NCBI RefSeq assembly: GCF_019578655.1
Contig: NC_063264.1
Location: 24,389,688-24,453,687, forward strand
Origin: Ricinus communis
Lineage: Eukaryota; Streptophyta; Magnoliopsida; Malpighiales; Euphorbiaceae
Direction: 5' to 3'
Length of the DNA: 64,000 nucleotides
Below are positions 37,245 to 50,133 of the stretch, piece by piece. The notes under the pieces are model-generated. The model was given only the letters and a program-made list of their open reading frames with translations, was not told the DNA's origin and ran no database searches. Within the stretch, counting starts at the first letter, position 1. Each line of letters starts with the position of its first letter. The position numbers were made by a program, and so were the translations under genes.

Positions 37245-38684
37245 TTTTTTCTTTTAATTTTCTGGGTTTTGTAGATACTTTTTATGGGTTTTTGGATTTT
37301 ATTTCAGTTCTCCAAAAAATTTCATAATCTTTGTACAGAGAATCGTGGCACTTTCTTATCTAAGCACAAGCAGTGGCAACTAGGAATTGGAAATGAAAGT
37401 GATAAAGTCACAGCCACAATCCTAAAGCAGTGACCTAATAATTGCTTAAAGCACAATTATTGGTTTGATGCGTGGGCTCCATTTAATACGAAGATATGCC
37501 AAGGTGGTTGATTAAGGAACAGCTGTGAGCGAACTGCCTGTGAATTTAGTGCAGATTTGTTTGCTGACAGAATGGACCGATTGACTGAAAATAGAAAAAG
37601 GGACACGAGGGAGACAAGCATTGGCGACCCATTTATTGCAAGTCATTTATCGAGGGAATTTTGAAAATCCAAAAAAATAAAAAAGATAGAAGTGGAAAAG
37701 AAAAAAAAAAGAATTCCTCTTCGAGAAAACATATTATCAACTTAATGATAATTTAATATATATTTTTTATAAAGTCGTATTATTATTATTATTATTATTA
37801 AATTTAGTAAAAAAAATTATTTTTAATATTTTAAAAAACTAAATATTTTTAATTTTCTAAAGTGATCATTATTTTAAATTATCTACTAATTAATTTTTAG
37901 TATTATATTAAATATAATCGGATTATTTTTAAAATTAAAAATTATTATACAATTAAAAACTATTATTAAGTCTTACAAATGTTGTTATTATTATTATAAT
38001 TATGTAATAATATATAAATTAAATGTAATAAAATTTTTAATATGTAATATTTTAAGAAATTAAATATTTTAAATTTTCTAAAGTGATAATTATTTTAGAT
38101 TATTTATTAATTAATTCGTAGTATTATATTAAATATAATTGATATTACTTTTAAAATTTAAAATTATTATACAATTAAAAAACTATTAACTAAAATAATG
38201 TATAAAATATTTTTTTTAGATTTAGAATTACAAAATTAAATTATTAGTTTATATAATATTAAAAACATAATTATAATACAAATTTTTAGAATCAAAATTA
38301 TTATGTAATTAAAAGTAACTTTTTAATTAATAAATTATTAGAATAGCCATACACAATATCTTAAATTTTATATCAGAAATAAATACACATATCAAAATAA
38401 ATTTCTTTAAAATAGTGATACATATTAAAAAATTATATTTTAGAATTTAACATATATATATATAATAGAGTTATTCGTATAATGCTTTTAAAAATAAGAA
38501 TTTATAGACTAAATATCATCTTATTATAGTTAAACTACTAAAATTAATATTTAAACAATTTATGTTTATCTCTTATTCTCTATATATGATTTTAGTTTGT
38601 AGCAAAATATAATATATAGTTTTTTTAATAATTTAAATACTATTAGTCGTTTACTCATATATTGTACGGTTGTTATTATTGTAT
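37245..38684. other. THFS upstream region and AT-rich intergenic DNA
   Basis: The bases left of about 37700 should hold the THFS 5' UTR and promoter. Positions about 37498-37650 are absent from copy B. Beyond 37740 the DNA is extremely AT-rich, with an ATT microsatellite at about 37780-37800. No gene was seen. Confidence 0.5.
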
Positions 38685-40567
38685 AAATCAAATACTTTTA
38701 GATATTTTTATCAAGTTTTTAAAATTTTATTAATATAATAATATAGAAACTATTTAAAAAATTATTAATTGATTTAGTATATATAAATAAATACTATCAA
38801 CTGTATTGATATTTCTATTTTTTGGATTAAAAAATTAATTTATTAGTAATTTAATATAGAAATGTAATTAATATATTATTTATTAGGATATAATTTGAAT
38901 TATTATTTAATAAAAAACTGATTTATTAATTAATATAGTATTTAAATATAATTAATATTTTTTGATATTGTAATTATTATTTAATTAGAAAAGAACTTAT
39001 TAATCAATAAATTAATTATAAAATTATAAAATTAAACATAAATTTAAATCTCATCTGTCAAAAATAAATACACATATCAAAAAAATTATATCTCGAAAAT
39101 TAATATATATATATATATTTCAAAGGTAGGCATTTCCCATTATTATACGAACTTTTGTATCATAAATAATGGCATATCCAATTATAGCTCCTCTGAAGTA
39201 TAAAATATATCTCTTCTTAAGCAAATTCCTTCCATTAGAACCATACTTGAGAGTTTCCTACCTCATACGACTCGGCAATTAATTCTTTTGGTGCCTTTTT
39301 TTTTTCGAGTTAACCAAAAGGGGTTAATTGTATATATATTAGAGATCTCACATCACTAAAAATATAAAAAAAGGCAAACAATTTATAAGAGTAAATATAT
39401 CTAACTAACCAAATAACTAATTCTAATTATTTTAGACTGAAGCCTAATTCTATTAGTTAAACTTTACACTCACTCATTCATTTTACTTCTTATCTTAGTT
39501 TAAATTTCTAATATGGTATCAAAGCAAATTTAGCCAGTTTTTAATTTTTCAACTTCTTGTCTAGATGTTCAATCCCAGCAGTCCCATACGGTACTGCAAT
39601 TGCGTTTCAATTAAATTTTAAGTTTCAAGAGGAGTGTTAAAGATCTCACATCACGAAAACCATAAGAAAGACAAATAATTTATTAGGATAAAAAATCCAA
39701 CTAACTAAGTGCTAGCTCTAGTTATTTTGGTATTGGTTGAATCTAAATTCAATTTTATTAGTTGAACTCTACACCTGCTCATTCATTTAACTCCCTATCT
39801 TAATCATATCATTTCAAATTTGTACATATTGACACAAATATTAATACTACGTCCTCCATATCTAATTAGAGAAAAAATTTCAGCCACTTTCTTTTTTTTA
39901 TTTATTTTTTATCTTTTATCAAAGTTTTATTTTGTTGGTCCATTACATATTATTTTAAAATCAACGGTTGTCTCTTTTCCTCTTATATTATATTATATTA
40001 AATAGTTCTAATAAATAAATATCAATATTTTTATTTGAAGAGTTTTATGGTTTTTCATTATGGGATTGAGTTCTCATTTTATTAGAGTTTTATGGTCCTC
40101 TAATATGGAGTATTTAGTCCTCTCTTTGTAGAAATGGTGTAGACAAAGAAAATATTCAATCTAACATCTACATAATTGGACTCATTAGAAGACATTTATA
40201 AAGTCAATATATGATTTTAATTTTATCGAGTTGAGTATTTTTTCTACAAAATTATAATTTGCTGCTTCATCAATACGATTGATAATTGTCAATAATATAT
40301 TTCTTTACATGTATTTCTTGATGTTTAATATATATTTTTAAGTTGTATATCAAGATGTACTTATTAATTCTTAACAATAAATATCCATATTTCTTATAAA
40401 CTAAAATAATATTATGCTAACATACCAGAATTTATTAACAGAAACTATGTATCTTTATTTCTAAGAAAAAATACAAATAGAAGATTATCTTTAAATCACA
40501 CCATATGGCACTTTGTTATATTTTTTTCTAAAATTTAATAAATATATAATATTTTAAAAATAATAGC
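38685..40567. repeat. Tandem repeat unit 1 in copy A
   Basis: Starts aaatcaaatacttttaga and repeats, with scattered changes, as 40568-42222. It contains one TRIM copy. Copy B has a single unit (57095-58717), which is closer to unit 2. Confidence 0.85.
39337..39821 (+). mobile_element. TRIM retrotransposon, copy 1
   Basis: A miniature LTR element: LTR 39337-39513 (TATTAGAGATCTCACATCAC start), primer-binding site tggtatcaaagc at 39514-39525, about 110 bp of interior, purine-rich aagaggag, then the second LTR from 39635 (TGTTAAAGATCTCACATCAC). The 3' end of the right LTR is eroded (the terminal ctaaca seen in copy 2 is missing). No coding capacity. Confidence 0.8.
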
Positions 40568-42222
40568 AAATCAAATACTTTTAGACCTTTTTATCAAGTT
40601 TTTAAAAATTTATTAATGTAATAATATAGAAATTATTTAAGAAATTATTAATTGATTTAGTATTATATAAATAAATACTATCAACTGTATTGATATTTCT
40701 ATTTTTCTGGATTAAAAAATATATAAAATTAAAAAATTAATTTATTAGTAATTTAATATAGAAATATAATGAATATACTGTTTATTATGATATAATTTAA
40801 TGAAAAACTGATTATTAATTAATATAGTATTTAAATATAATTAATATATTTTTTTGGTATTATAATTATTATTTAATTAGAAAAGGAACTTACTAATCAA
40901 TAAATTAATTATAAAATTATAAAATTACATAAATTTAGATCTCATGTGTCAAAATAAATACACATGTCAAAAAAATTATATTTGAAATTAATATATATAT
41001 ATATATATATATATTAGAGATCTCACATCACTAAAAAATAAAAAAAGATAAACAATTTATAAGAGTAAATATCTAACTAACCAAATAACTAATTTTAGTC
41101 ATTTTAGACTAAAGTCTAATTCTATCAGTTGGACTTTACACTCACTCATTCATTTTACTTCCTATTTTAATTCAAATTTCTAATATGGTATCAAAGCAAA
41201 TTTAGTCCGGTTTTTAATTTTCCAACTTCTTGTTTGGATGTCCAATCCCAGCAGCCCTATACGGTACTGCAATTACATTTCAATTAAATTTTAAGTTTCA
41301 AGATGAGTGTTAAAGATCCCACGTCACTAAAACCATAAGAAAGACAAACAATTTATTATATAAAAATCTAACTAACTAAATGTTAGCTCTAGTCATTTTG
41401 GTATTGGTTTAAACTAAACTCAATTTTATTAGTTGAACTCTACACCGGTTCATTCATTTAACTCCCTATCTTAATCAGATTATTTCAAATTTCTAACAAT
41501 ATCATATTGACACAAATATTAATAACACATCCTAAATATCTAATTAGAGAAAAAATCTCAGCCACCTTTTTTTCTTTTAATTTTTTTAATCTTCTATCAA
41601 AGTTTTATATTTTGGTCCGCTGTCGATTACTTTAAAATCGACGATAATCTCTTCTTTTCTTATATTATATTGTATTAAATAGTTTTAATAAATAAATATT
41701 AATATTTTTATTTGAAGAGTTTTATAGTTCTCCATTATGGGATTGAGTTTTCATTTTATTAGAGCTTTATAGTCCTCTAATATGGAGTATTTAGTTTTCT
41801 CTCCATAGAAATGGTGTAGATAAAGAAAAAGTTGAATCCAACATTTACATAATTGGATTCATCGGAAGATACCTATAAAGTCAATATGTGATTTTAATTC
41901 TATCGAGTTGAGCATTCTTTCTGCAAAATTATAATTTGTTGCTTCACCAACACAAATGATGATTATCAATAATATATTTTTTTTATATATATTTCTTGAT
42001 GTTTAATATCTATTTTGAAGTTTTATATCAAGATGTACTTATTAATTCTCAATAATAAATATCCATATTTCTTATAAACTAAAATAATATTATGGTAATA
42101 TACCAGAATTTATTAACAGAAACCATGTATCTTTATTTCTAAGAAAAAATACAAATAAAAGATTATCTTTAAATCACACCATACGGCACACTTTGTTATA
42201 TTTTTTTCTAAAATTTAATAAT
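40568..42222. repeat. Tandem repeat unit 2 in copy A
   Basis: Second unit, aligned to 38685-40567 by eye. It ends near ttctaaaatttaata at about 42222, just upstream of the tRNA-Ala neighbourhood. Confidence 0.85.
41012..41498 (+). mobile_element. TRIM retrotransposon, copy 2 (best preserved)
   Basis: 487 bp: LTR 41012-41185, primer-binding site tggtatcaaagc 41186-41197 (one base off the iMet-type tggtatcagagc), interior, purine-rich caagatgag, then LTR 41308-41498 with TGTTA...TAACA ends. Flanks are atata and atatc, a one-mismatch 5-bp duplication. It resembles plant TRIMs in size, primer and the 'cccacatca' LTR start; no gag or pol. Confidence 0.85.
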
Positions 42223-42326
42223 AATCATAAAAGATGTAAAAGACAAGAAGGAGCAAAAATGGTTTAAAAAGAAGTAAAAATAATAAATCATAGGAAAATG
42301 AACAGGAAACGCAAGATAGAAAAGTG

Positions 42327-42331
42327 AAAAA
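42327..42331 (-). terminator. RNA polymerase III terminator of tRNA-Ala(AGC)
   Basis: A run of five T on the minus strand, three bases after the tRNA 3' end, is the usual Pol III stop signal. Confidence 0.75.
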
Positions 42332-42334
42332 CTG

Positions 42335-42407
42335 TGGAGATGCGGGGTATCGATCCCCGTACCTCTCGCATGCTAAGCGAGCGCTCTACCATCTGAGCTA
42401 CATCCCC
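42335..42407 (-). tRNA. tRNA-Ala, anticodon AGC
   Basis: A 73-base gene, minus strand, starting GGGGATGTAGCTCAG. The cloverleaf folds fully: a 7-bp acceptor stem with the alanine identity pair G3:U70, D arm, anticodon stem CTCGC/GCGAG around loop TTAGCAT (AGC at 42374-42372), a 5-bp T stem CGGGG/CCCCG, and A73. CCA is not encoded, as expected for a nuclear gene. There is no intron. The first anticodon A is normally converted to inosine, reading GCU, GCC and GCA. An oligo-T terminator follows. The duplicate at 58831-58903 differs only in the anticodon's first base. Confidence 0.97.
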
Positions 42408-42816
42408 AGATTGCTAGCCTTTATACTGTTTGAAAAATAAATCTTCTTTTTAAATATAAAGTTTTTAAATTATTTGAAATTGTTGTTCATTGAGATAAAG
42501 ACATATTTACTCTTAAGGTTATTTTACAATGGAGTTATTAATATTATTATTATTATTATTCTTACAATAAAAGGTGTTCTTGTTAAGGAAAATTAGTATT
42601 TTTGCTTGCCTAGCTCCTCCATTTTTCCCTTTTGGGTATTCTCCATTTTAGCCTTTTGGTTTATCATTCTTAGCACAATAAATTGTTTATATATGTATGT
42701 TACTTAAGAATCTTCATTTGAATACCTTTGCAAGTGTTATTATTAATTATTGGTAATTAAATTTTAAAATAAGTATTTGTATTAAATTTTATAGATTGTT
42801 ATTTTTAATCCCTTCA

Positions 42817-44692
42817 GTCACAGACGTTATGCACATATATTTTATGCTATCTAAAAAATGCATAAGTGTGAATAAAATAATAATATATTTAAAATAAAAA
42901 AGAGTAAAACAATGAGTTTTAGTTCTTAAACGAAACTCTTTTTTTTTATTATCTTCAAACCTCACTTACCATTTATAGGCAGCAGCGACGACAACAACAA
43001 AGGAGAGCCTTCAAATACTTCATCTTGTAGTCATTGATGGGAGAAAATATGAAGGATTACAACAGTTCATTTTACATATTTGAAAAATATTTTTTATTTA
43101 ATTTAATGAAAGTAATAAAATAATTTTAATGTATAATAAATAATACATTAATACTAATAGAACTTACTTTTAATAGGAAGTTAATCCAACGTGTTTAACT
43201 TCTATTGTGAAGGGTTTTAATATAACAACTCGTGAAATTCATATACCCAATTGAATCAAAGTTGAACTTAGAAGGCTAATTATAAAAGCAAAACAAGTTC
43301 AAGAACTCAATTATGTATTTTACCTTATTAATTATTATAATTAATGATGTTAACGAGAATATTAACTTTTTATTACTACCGTATTAATAATAAGTCATAA
43401 AGTTGACAACTCTAATTGAATGAGATAATGATAGATAGTCACTGAACTTTGCACTTAGTTCACTTTAGTAACAAAACTTTAATCTTTTTTTTGAATGTTC
43501 AGCTTTAATTTTAATTGCAATTTAGTCACATTTCCAATAGAAAATTGACATGTCACCTTTTTTTTTTTAATCTCTTTTTTTATTAGTTGTTTTTGCCAGA
43601 TGTCAATTTTTTATTTGTAAAATGACTAGACTGAAATAAAACAAAAATTTTATGAATACAATAAAACTAAGTGTAAAGTTCAATAACCATTTATATCATT
43701 ATCCCCTAATAGAATCATAATTCAGCCATTTATATCATTATCCCCCAATAGAATCATAATTCAGTTCGAGAGGCCAATCATAATTCAGTTCGAGAGGCCA
43801 ATTACAAAAATGAAACAAATTCAGAGAGCCAATTATATATTTAGCCTACTTTTTTCACAAATTAGAATAAATTTTTGTAAATCTTACTACTTAGAAAAAA
43901 TAGATGATACTACAAAAAAACATAATTACTTTTATAGAATTTAGTGACTTATAGAAAATGTTAAATTTACAAAAACTAATAAAATTTTAATGATTTCAAA
44001 AATTATTATTAACTTATGAAACACAAGTCATTTTCATACTTTTAGTACTTATTAAAATAATTTTTTATAAATCTTACTAACAACAAGATATATAATATTA
44101 TACAAAATTTGATAATTTACAATAAAATTGACATATTTATAAAAGAAATTATAAAAAAAAGTTACTATTTTACGAAAAATAATAATCTTTTTCATAATTT
44201 TTTTAATCTAAAACACAATTTTATAAATTTTAGAACTACAAGTTTTATGAATTTTTAATATTATCTTATGCTATTTTAACAATTTTTCATTCTAGTTAGT
44301 AACCTGTAATTTACAGGCTAACAAAATAATTTTTTTTAATTATATATGAATTTTATTGCTTATTATGTACAAAGTTTAAACAGAAAAGAAACATAGTGGC
44401 AATTGCCATTAACAAGTCAAAATTGGATTTGGCACCCAAACACCCACTTAATTTGGGGAGAGGAGGGAATCCTTGAAGGGGTATTAAACCCTGACACCAA
44501 ACTCTCTTCAATGACTAGAAAAACAGAAGCATATCTTGTTCAAGTTCAAATCTAAAATTCCACAAACCCATCAAGTTACCCACAAAGGAAGAAACAAAAC
44601 TAAAAAGAAAAAAAAGAATATATAAACAAGTATGCAAAAACTTCTCACTTGATCTAAATGAGTCAACAAAGAGGGAAAAATTAAGTGGGTTC
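42817..44692. other. Spacer between duplicated block A and the PDCD2 gene
   Basis: No gene was seen. It holds a MITE (43424-43703), short tandem duplications at about 43688-43800 (units carrying tatatcattatccc and cagttcgagaggccaat), and the 3' flank of PDCD2 at the right. Confidence 0.5.
43424..43703. mobile_element. MITE with ~60-bp terminal inverted repeats
   Basis: The left end gataatgatagatag-tcactgaactttgcacttag is matched in reverse complement by the right end (ctaagtgtaaagttcaataac...tatcattatc). About 280 bp with no coding frame. The ends look like common plant Mutator-type MITEs, but no clear 9-bp target duplication was found, so the superfamily is uncertain. Confidence 0.65.
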
Positions 44693-47600
44693 TCAAGAAC
44701 AAGTAGCAGATTGCGAGTAAAGTTGAACCCAGGCAAATTCTTCCTTGTAACTGACACTACTCTCACAAGACTCTCCACAGGTGTACACCGCAATAGTTGC
44801 CCAGTCAAGAGAGTCCGCGTCATTCTTTACACCAAAATAATAAAGTAGTTGGGGCAAGACCTGGTACAAGCAAAATAACGAAGTTACAAACTTAGCAGTA
44901 TTTATGGGTATCAAGATTCAATTCCATGAACACACACAAAAGTAACAATTCAATGGGAAAAAAAAATATCCTGGGGAGCAAAACCCGAAAAATAGAAATA
45001 TACAAGCTACATAGCAACTATACCTGAAACTCAAAAATCAAAGGACCGCCACAATGATAGCAATTAGGAATATCAGCCTTAGATGGTTGGCCACTTGACA
45101 TGGGCCATATGGGTTTTGCGCTAGCATTTCTGCAGTACCTGTTAGTTTAGTAAAACAAATGAATGAAACATTTCAACAGTTCCATTTAAATAGTAAAAAA
45201 TAAATGAATGAAGAATATGAAAAAGAAATGATTTGCTGATATACAACAGAGCTAGAAAACTTGTGAAATTCAAATAGTTATAACCTGAAGCTCAAATAGA
45301 AAGATCCTACCAACAAATCAATTCGCTGTTGATGAAAGGGAGAGAAAAATGAGGGCAGTTTGCTTCCTTAAGAGACCTTACACAAAATTTAGTTCTGGAA
45401 AAATTTCTTAGTGTAAAATGAGTTCATTCCATGATTCCAAAAGTATACAGAACTATATGTTCTCTCTACTTTCAGGAGTTTGACTAGTTCATGCAAACTG
45501 AACTAATCGCTTCCACTCTAGACACTCCTGACAAATCAGTATGGGGTCAGATTCCCATCTAAGACCTACAATATATATATCAAGTTGTTATAATTCAGAA
45601 AACATATAGCTACTCACCCTGCATTCTTTTGCATCAGCTCTGACTGTTAGGATTACCCAATCAGTTGATTAATTTCCTATCTATTCTAAACCATATCGCA
45701 TAATTTATGAAGGATATAATATGTATCATATCCAGTGTGAATTCTATACAAACAAGGATCTCAAAGTGGACAAATTAATAACCATTTAAAGTTGCCCCAG
45801 ATGTCTGTTAGTTCCTTAGAAGAATCATCTAGATGATAATCTATGGATAATTACACATATTGGAAAACTGCATAATTTTGAAGTAAGGAATCATCCAGCT
45901 AATGCAATCACCCTGGAGGTTCCCAATTACTTCACATTTCCTGCTTAAGATGGCTAGGCAATTAATATTTACACTTCAAATTATGTGCTTTATGTTTTCC
46001 AAATAAAGTGCAGAAAAGCATGTATGGAGTTCAAATCATATAAACACTATATCACCTCAAAACTTGTTCAGGGGCTTTTGCTATGCGGTTCTGAAAAGCA
46101 GCCAAGCACTTCCTGTCGCTGTCACCCTGGTCACCAACCAAAAAAAAAAAAACAAAGAGCATGCAGGAGATTCTGGAAAATATTGATAAATCTTCATTAT
46201 GAGAGTGCAACAATGTTACCTCAAAACTGTTAAATAATTTCAATGTGTCATCTGCTTTGTTCTTTGATATCAAAGAATTATCATGCCCATTACTATCAGA
46301 TATTTCATCATCGAATTCGCTTTCATCCTCATTTATCACCTCGTACTCTGGCCATACAATGTTGCTAGCAACTGTAAAAAGATGTAGAATCTAATTAGAC
46401 TAGGATTCTGGAAAATTTTCATTATTAAATTTAATTTGAGCAAGCCCTTCAATAGATGTCGACTCCATTTAGCGCAAGTCCACATTGCTTTAACATTCAT
46501 GGCCATGGGGCATAAGATAGTGTCACTAGATATTCTATTCCTTTGACAAAAAAGAATTAATCATTACTACATCAGATAAATAGATTTAATGACAGTAGAC
46601 AATGTAATTATAATCATTTACATGTCATCTGTTAATGCCTTTAAAACTGTGAAGTAAATCTTTAGCTCCCATCCCAGTGTAATTATGCAATATTTGATAA
46701 CTTATGCACAAGAATTATATATGTGTATAACTCTAGGTTCAAGTGGCATTTACTAACATTTATTTCTCTCCTCTAATGCGATTTCATCATTACTGGAGTT
46801 AGGATCAACTAAACTGCAAGATAGACTTTCTAGTTGACAATCAATTTTGTGACCTGCACACCAGTGCATGACCTGCAAAAAAGACAATGATAGAGTCAAA
46901 GAATCAAAACCTAAAATGACCTGCCTTATTTTAAACGATCAAAACTTAAAACTAAATACCTGATGCTTCTGGGAGCAATAACGCGCACTTTTGCATTTGC
47001 TACACAATTTATCTCCTTTCCAGGTACCACACCATTTACAAAGCATGGCTAATACAAATAAGCATAAAAGCCATTAGTTATGCTTGTGGAAGATGGATAT
47101 GCAGATAACTAGACAAAAGTGCAAGAACCAACTGATAGCCGAGCAAGCCATGACAAAGACATAAAATTACAAACCATAGGGTAACAATAAAATAAGAGAG
47201 GATCCAAACATAAGGGAAGGAACCCAATCATAGGAAATGAAGAGAAAAGCTTTAATGAGTTGCAAAGCACTTGCTGGTGGTTAAAGGAATATTGCACGAA
47301 ATACTTTAAGAGCATCCCCAATAATCTTTTAACCCCTTCTTCCTTAAAATGGAGAGTGAAACCTCTCCAACAAGCTCTTAACTCACCACTCTTTCCCCAA
47401 AATTTTTAAGAGCCAGAAACTCACTCCTCAAACAGAAGGAAGAAAAGTGGCTCTTAAGTGGATTTGTTCTTCTTTCTCTTTTCTTTTTTCCCTTTCCCTT
47501 CTTCCTAGATAAGTCTTAAATTAATTGTAATTATAGCAACAAAAAAATTAAAATGACTATTATTGGAACATGCACAGTTTACAAAACAAGTTCAAATAGG

Positions 47601-49424
47601 GAGTTGAATTATCTATCATATAATAGGGAGTAAAATATGAAATATTATTGGAGATGCTCTAAGCTGTCTAAAGAATTGCAATATTTTAGCCATTTAACAT
47701 AGATATAAGAAGATATTGATTGGTTATTTTAGATTTTTCAGTTACAAAACCTATCCGAAAACCAAAATTTTTTAATTTAAAAAATGAACTGAATTTAAGA
47801 TAATTGAATCAAATTAACTGACATGAATTGTTTCAGTTTGATTATCCAGTTTAAAACTAAATAATGCTCACCCTACAAGCTGTTCTATGTCAAACACAAA
47901 GCATCCTTTGATGGACATGTTATGGAGAAAACCACAATTGCAAAATCTATTCTTAAGCCTAATTCATTTAACTAATCAAACCTGCAAGTATTGCATTAAA
48001 AGAAATATACTCTATCCAGATTTCAGGGTTCTTAACGACCTCGTTCACTTATCTGCAAGTTATTCGAATAACAAATCTAGATTCAAGACTCAATTCTGGA
48101 TCCGACCTTGCTACACTAAGCAAATAAAGTCACAACCTAAACATTAATGACATAAATTGATGCATTTGATCAAATTGCTTAATGTGGAAATCCCCTACGA
48201 ACTTGAGACACAGTTTGAATGAGTCATATCTTCCATGAGTTTTCCATGAGAATGGCTTATTAAGACATAGAACTAGACTACTAGATAAAAAGTTGAAACA
48301 TGTTACCGCCAGATGTAGAAGGTTTATCAGTCCCGTTGTGCATCGATGGCTCACTTGAGTAGAAGGGATTACACCGAGGCAACTGGCAACGAAAAACCTT
48401 CACACTTTACAAAGCATTACATTATCAGAGAAGCATAAAAAACCTTATGAAGCCTTCCCCTTGCATGGTAGGGAAAGAGGAAAAGAAAGATATTTGAAAC
48501 GACATCATGCAGCAAAAACAGAATGGTGTATGCAATACCTTCGAGATGGTTTCTCTGGTTTGCGCTTCCATTGTTCATGTTGATCTCGAAGAAGACATGA
48601 CATTGAGGGACACATGAAAACAAATATGGTTCGATGAAATGTTGATTCCTTTCCAGATACAGGAGCATAAACCTGAGGATTCAATTGACAAGATTATTAT
48701 AAGTTATAACCAAAACGTGTTCTCTTGTATTAAGGGGAAGACAACAAAAAGCAGATGGCAAGAGCAAACATGTGCATTCGTCCAAAGTCCTCAAATTACA
48801 TTAGAGTATTAAAATTCAATAGAATCCTTCAACAAAAGCGCAAAAGTAGGAACATTCTCGGATGAGAATAATAATGTCCAACAAGTTTATGCAAAAAGCA
48901 AACTAGGTTGCACATCATATGACTTATGGAAATACCTGAAGCAAAAATTGCAGAGGATCTCCACAAATATCACAAAGATTGGACTTTCCAGATGGTAAAT
49001 TAATTGGATCCATCCACGCCTACAAGATAGCAAAGAATATTAATTCCTTGAGTAACTTCAGTTCTACAAATAACCAAGTCTAAACTAGAAAAGAATGCAA
49101 ACATATGCTTCTCCAGTAGAATATATTATTTCTCTCAACTATTTGGGGAGATATTACAGTTACAAAATAGCTTTAAAACAATACCGGCACGCCACCAGCC
49201 TTGCTAGGAAATAACTGCCGGGAAAGAGACCAACAATTTCTTGGCTTTTCCACAAAACCCAGTGTTACTGGTTCTTGTTCTTCGTCGTCTTCATCATCAT
49301 CTTCTTCAATAACCATTTCTTGTTCATCTTTAACATCATCATCGTCATCGCCATCGTCATCGTCATGAAAAATATGAAGTCCCTTCAAACTTTCCACAGA
49401 CTCTTCCTCCATTTGCTCTAGCAT
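44693..49424 (-). CDS. PDCD2: MYND-type zinc finger protein with PDCD2 C-terminal domain, complete
   Basis: Homologue of programmed cell death 2 proteins, which in other eukaryotes act as chaperones for a small-subunit ribosomal protein; the role here is inferred. Ten exons: 49185-49424, 48936-49019, 48539-48672, 48307-48404, 46960-47048, 46758-46872, 46220-46371, 46056-46126, 45024-45138 and 44693-44860, in phase throughout, 421 residues. The N-terminus is acidic (long D/E runs, residues about 20-50), then TLGFVEKPRNCWSLSRQLFP. Paired CxxC sites follow (CDICG, residues about 99-102). The MYND finger is at 189-227 (CKWC, CSKC, YCSQKHQ, HW, GH, C227). The PDCD2_C domain runs from about 300 to the end (YCRNASAKPIWP, CYHCGGPLIFEFQVLPQLLYY). 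The exon 4 acceptor was set at 48404 because only that choice keeps the frame. The start could also be M5. It resembles a single-copy Arabidopsis MYND/PDCD2_C gene. Lies between the two THFS blocks. Confidence 0.92.
47310..47659. mobile_element. Tourist/PIF-Harbinger-like MITE in a PDCD2 intron
   Basis: 350 bp with inverted ends gagcatccccaataat and, at the right, attattggagatgctc. It is flanked by a 3-bp duplication taa on both sides, the hallmark of PIF/Harbinger elements. It sits in the intron between exons 4 and 5 (47049-48306) and has no coding frame. Confidence 0.78.
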
Positions 49425-50133
49425 TTTGGCTTATCAGTAGCTATTGTCATCAAGCAAGGCAGAATTACTCTAAAAACACAGCTTCCAATCAACAACAAAC
49501 ATACCTCAAGTTTGTCATTTATACACCAAAATAACAAAAAGGAAATAACAGTTACCGACAACAGATAAAAGAAAAAAAGGTCTGCCTGAATGTTAACTAA
49601 AAACCGAGAGGGCAAAAAAGAAAAAAAGAAAGGTTAAAACTGACCCAGCACGAAGCTCAAGCTCTCCTCTTCGCTTTTGCTGCTTCTGTTATTGGATATG
49701 AGACGAGTAGTTCTTGTTATAGTGCAACGGAGTCGGCAGCAGATTTATTACAGTGATAATGGAAAATAAAAGAAGGCAAAGAAAGACAATTTGGGATGGA
49801 AACAGCACAACGAACTCCTAAAAAACGAGACAAAATGGTAGCAGAGGGGACAGATCTAACGGCTAGTATTTGAAATAAAGATAATCAACGTCCAGGAGGA
49901 AGCTAAAAATGGCGGGTAAAAAGGAAGTAACGGCTCGTTGGAAGGGATCGGGAGTGATTAGGGTTTAAAGGTTTTGCAAGCGATAGAAAGAGCAGAACGA
50001 AACCCTAATTCAAAAATGGGGAAGCAAAATGAGAGAACGAAAATAGAAGGATAAAAAGGGATTTTGCTTGGGTTTTCCAAGAAATAGCTACTTTTTATTA
50101 TTAAAGCAAATATAATGCGGAGAGAGAGAGAGT
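49425..50133. other. PDCD2 upstream region
   Basis: Should contain the 5' UTR and promoter of PDCD2 (minus strand). A GA microsatellite (about 50120-50132) ends exactly at the left edge of duplicated block B. No other gene was seen. Confidence 0.5.

Larger units (their letters stand above)
31253..42816. repeat. Segmental duplication, copy A (11.56 kb)
   Basis: From acaaaaagaaatggg at 31253 to ttttaatcccttca at 42816 this block aligns by eye with 50134-59312, including introns and intergenic DNA. It contains the intact THFS gene, a Mutator-like element, two TRIM copies and tRNA-Ala(AGC). Copy A is longer mainly because it has a second unit of a ~1.7-1.9-kb tandem repeat (38685-40567) and about 150 bp near 37498-37650 that copy B lacks. 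Confidence 0.92.

Noticed and set aside
48397..48404. Alternative acceptor for PDCD2 exon 4 at gtgaag|GTTTTT
   Set aside because: It would put the next codons out of frame; the acceptor at 48405/48404 restores SVKVFRCQLPRC.
49173..49424. PDCD2 acidic stretch as a sign of a wrong gene start
   Set aside because: The frame continues directly into the conserved TLGFVEKP segment and splices in phase, so the start region is accepted.
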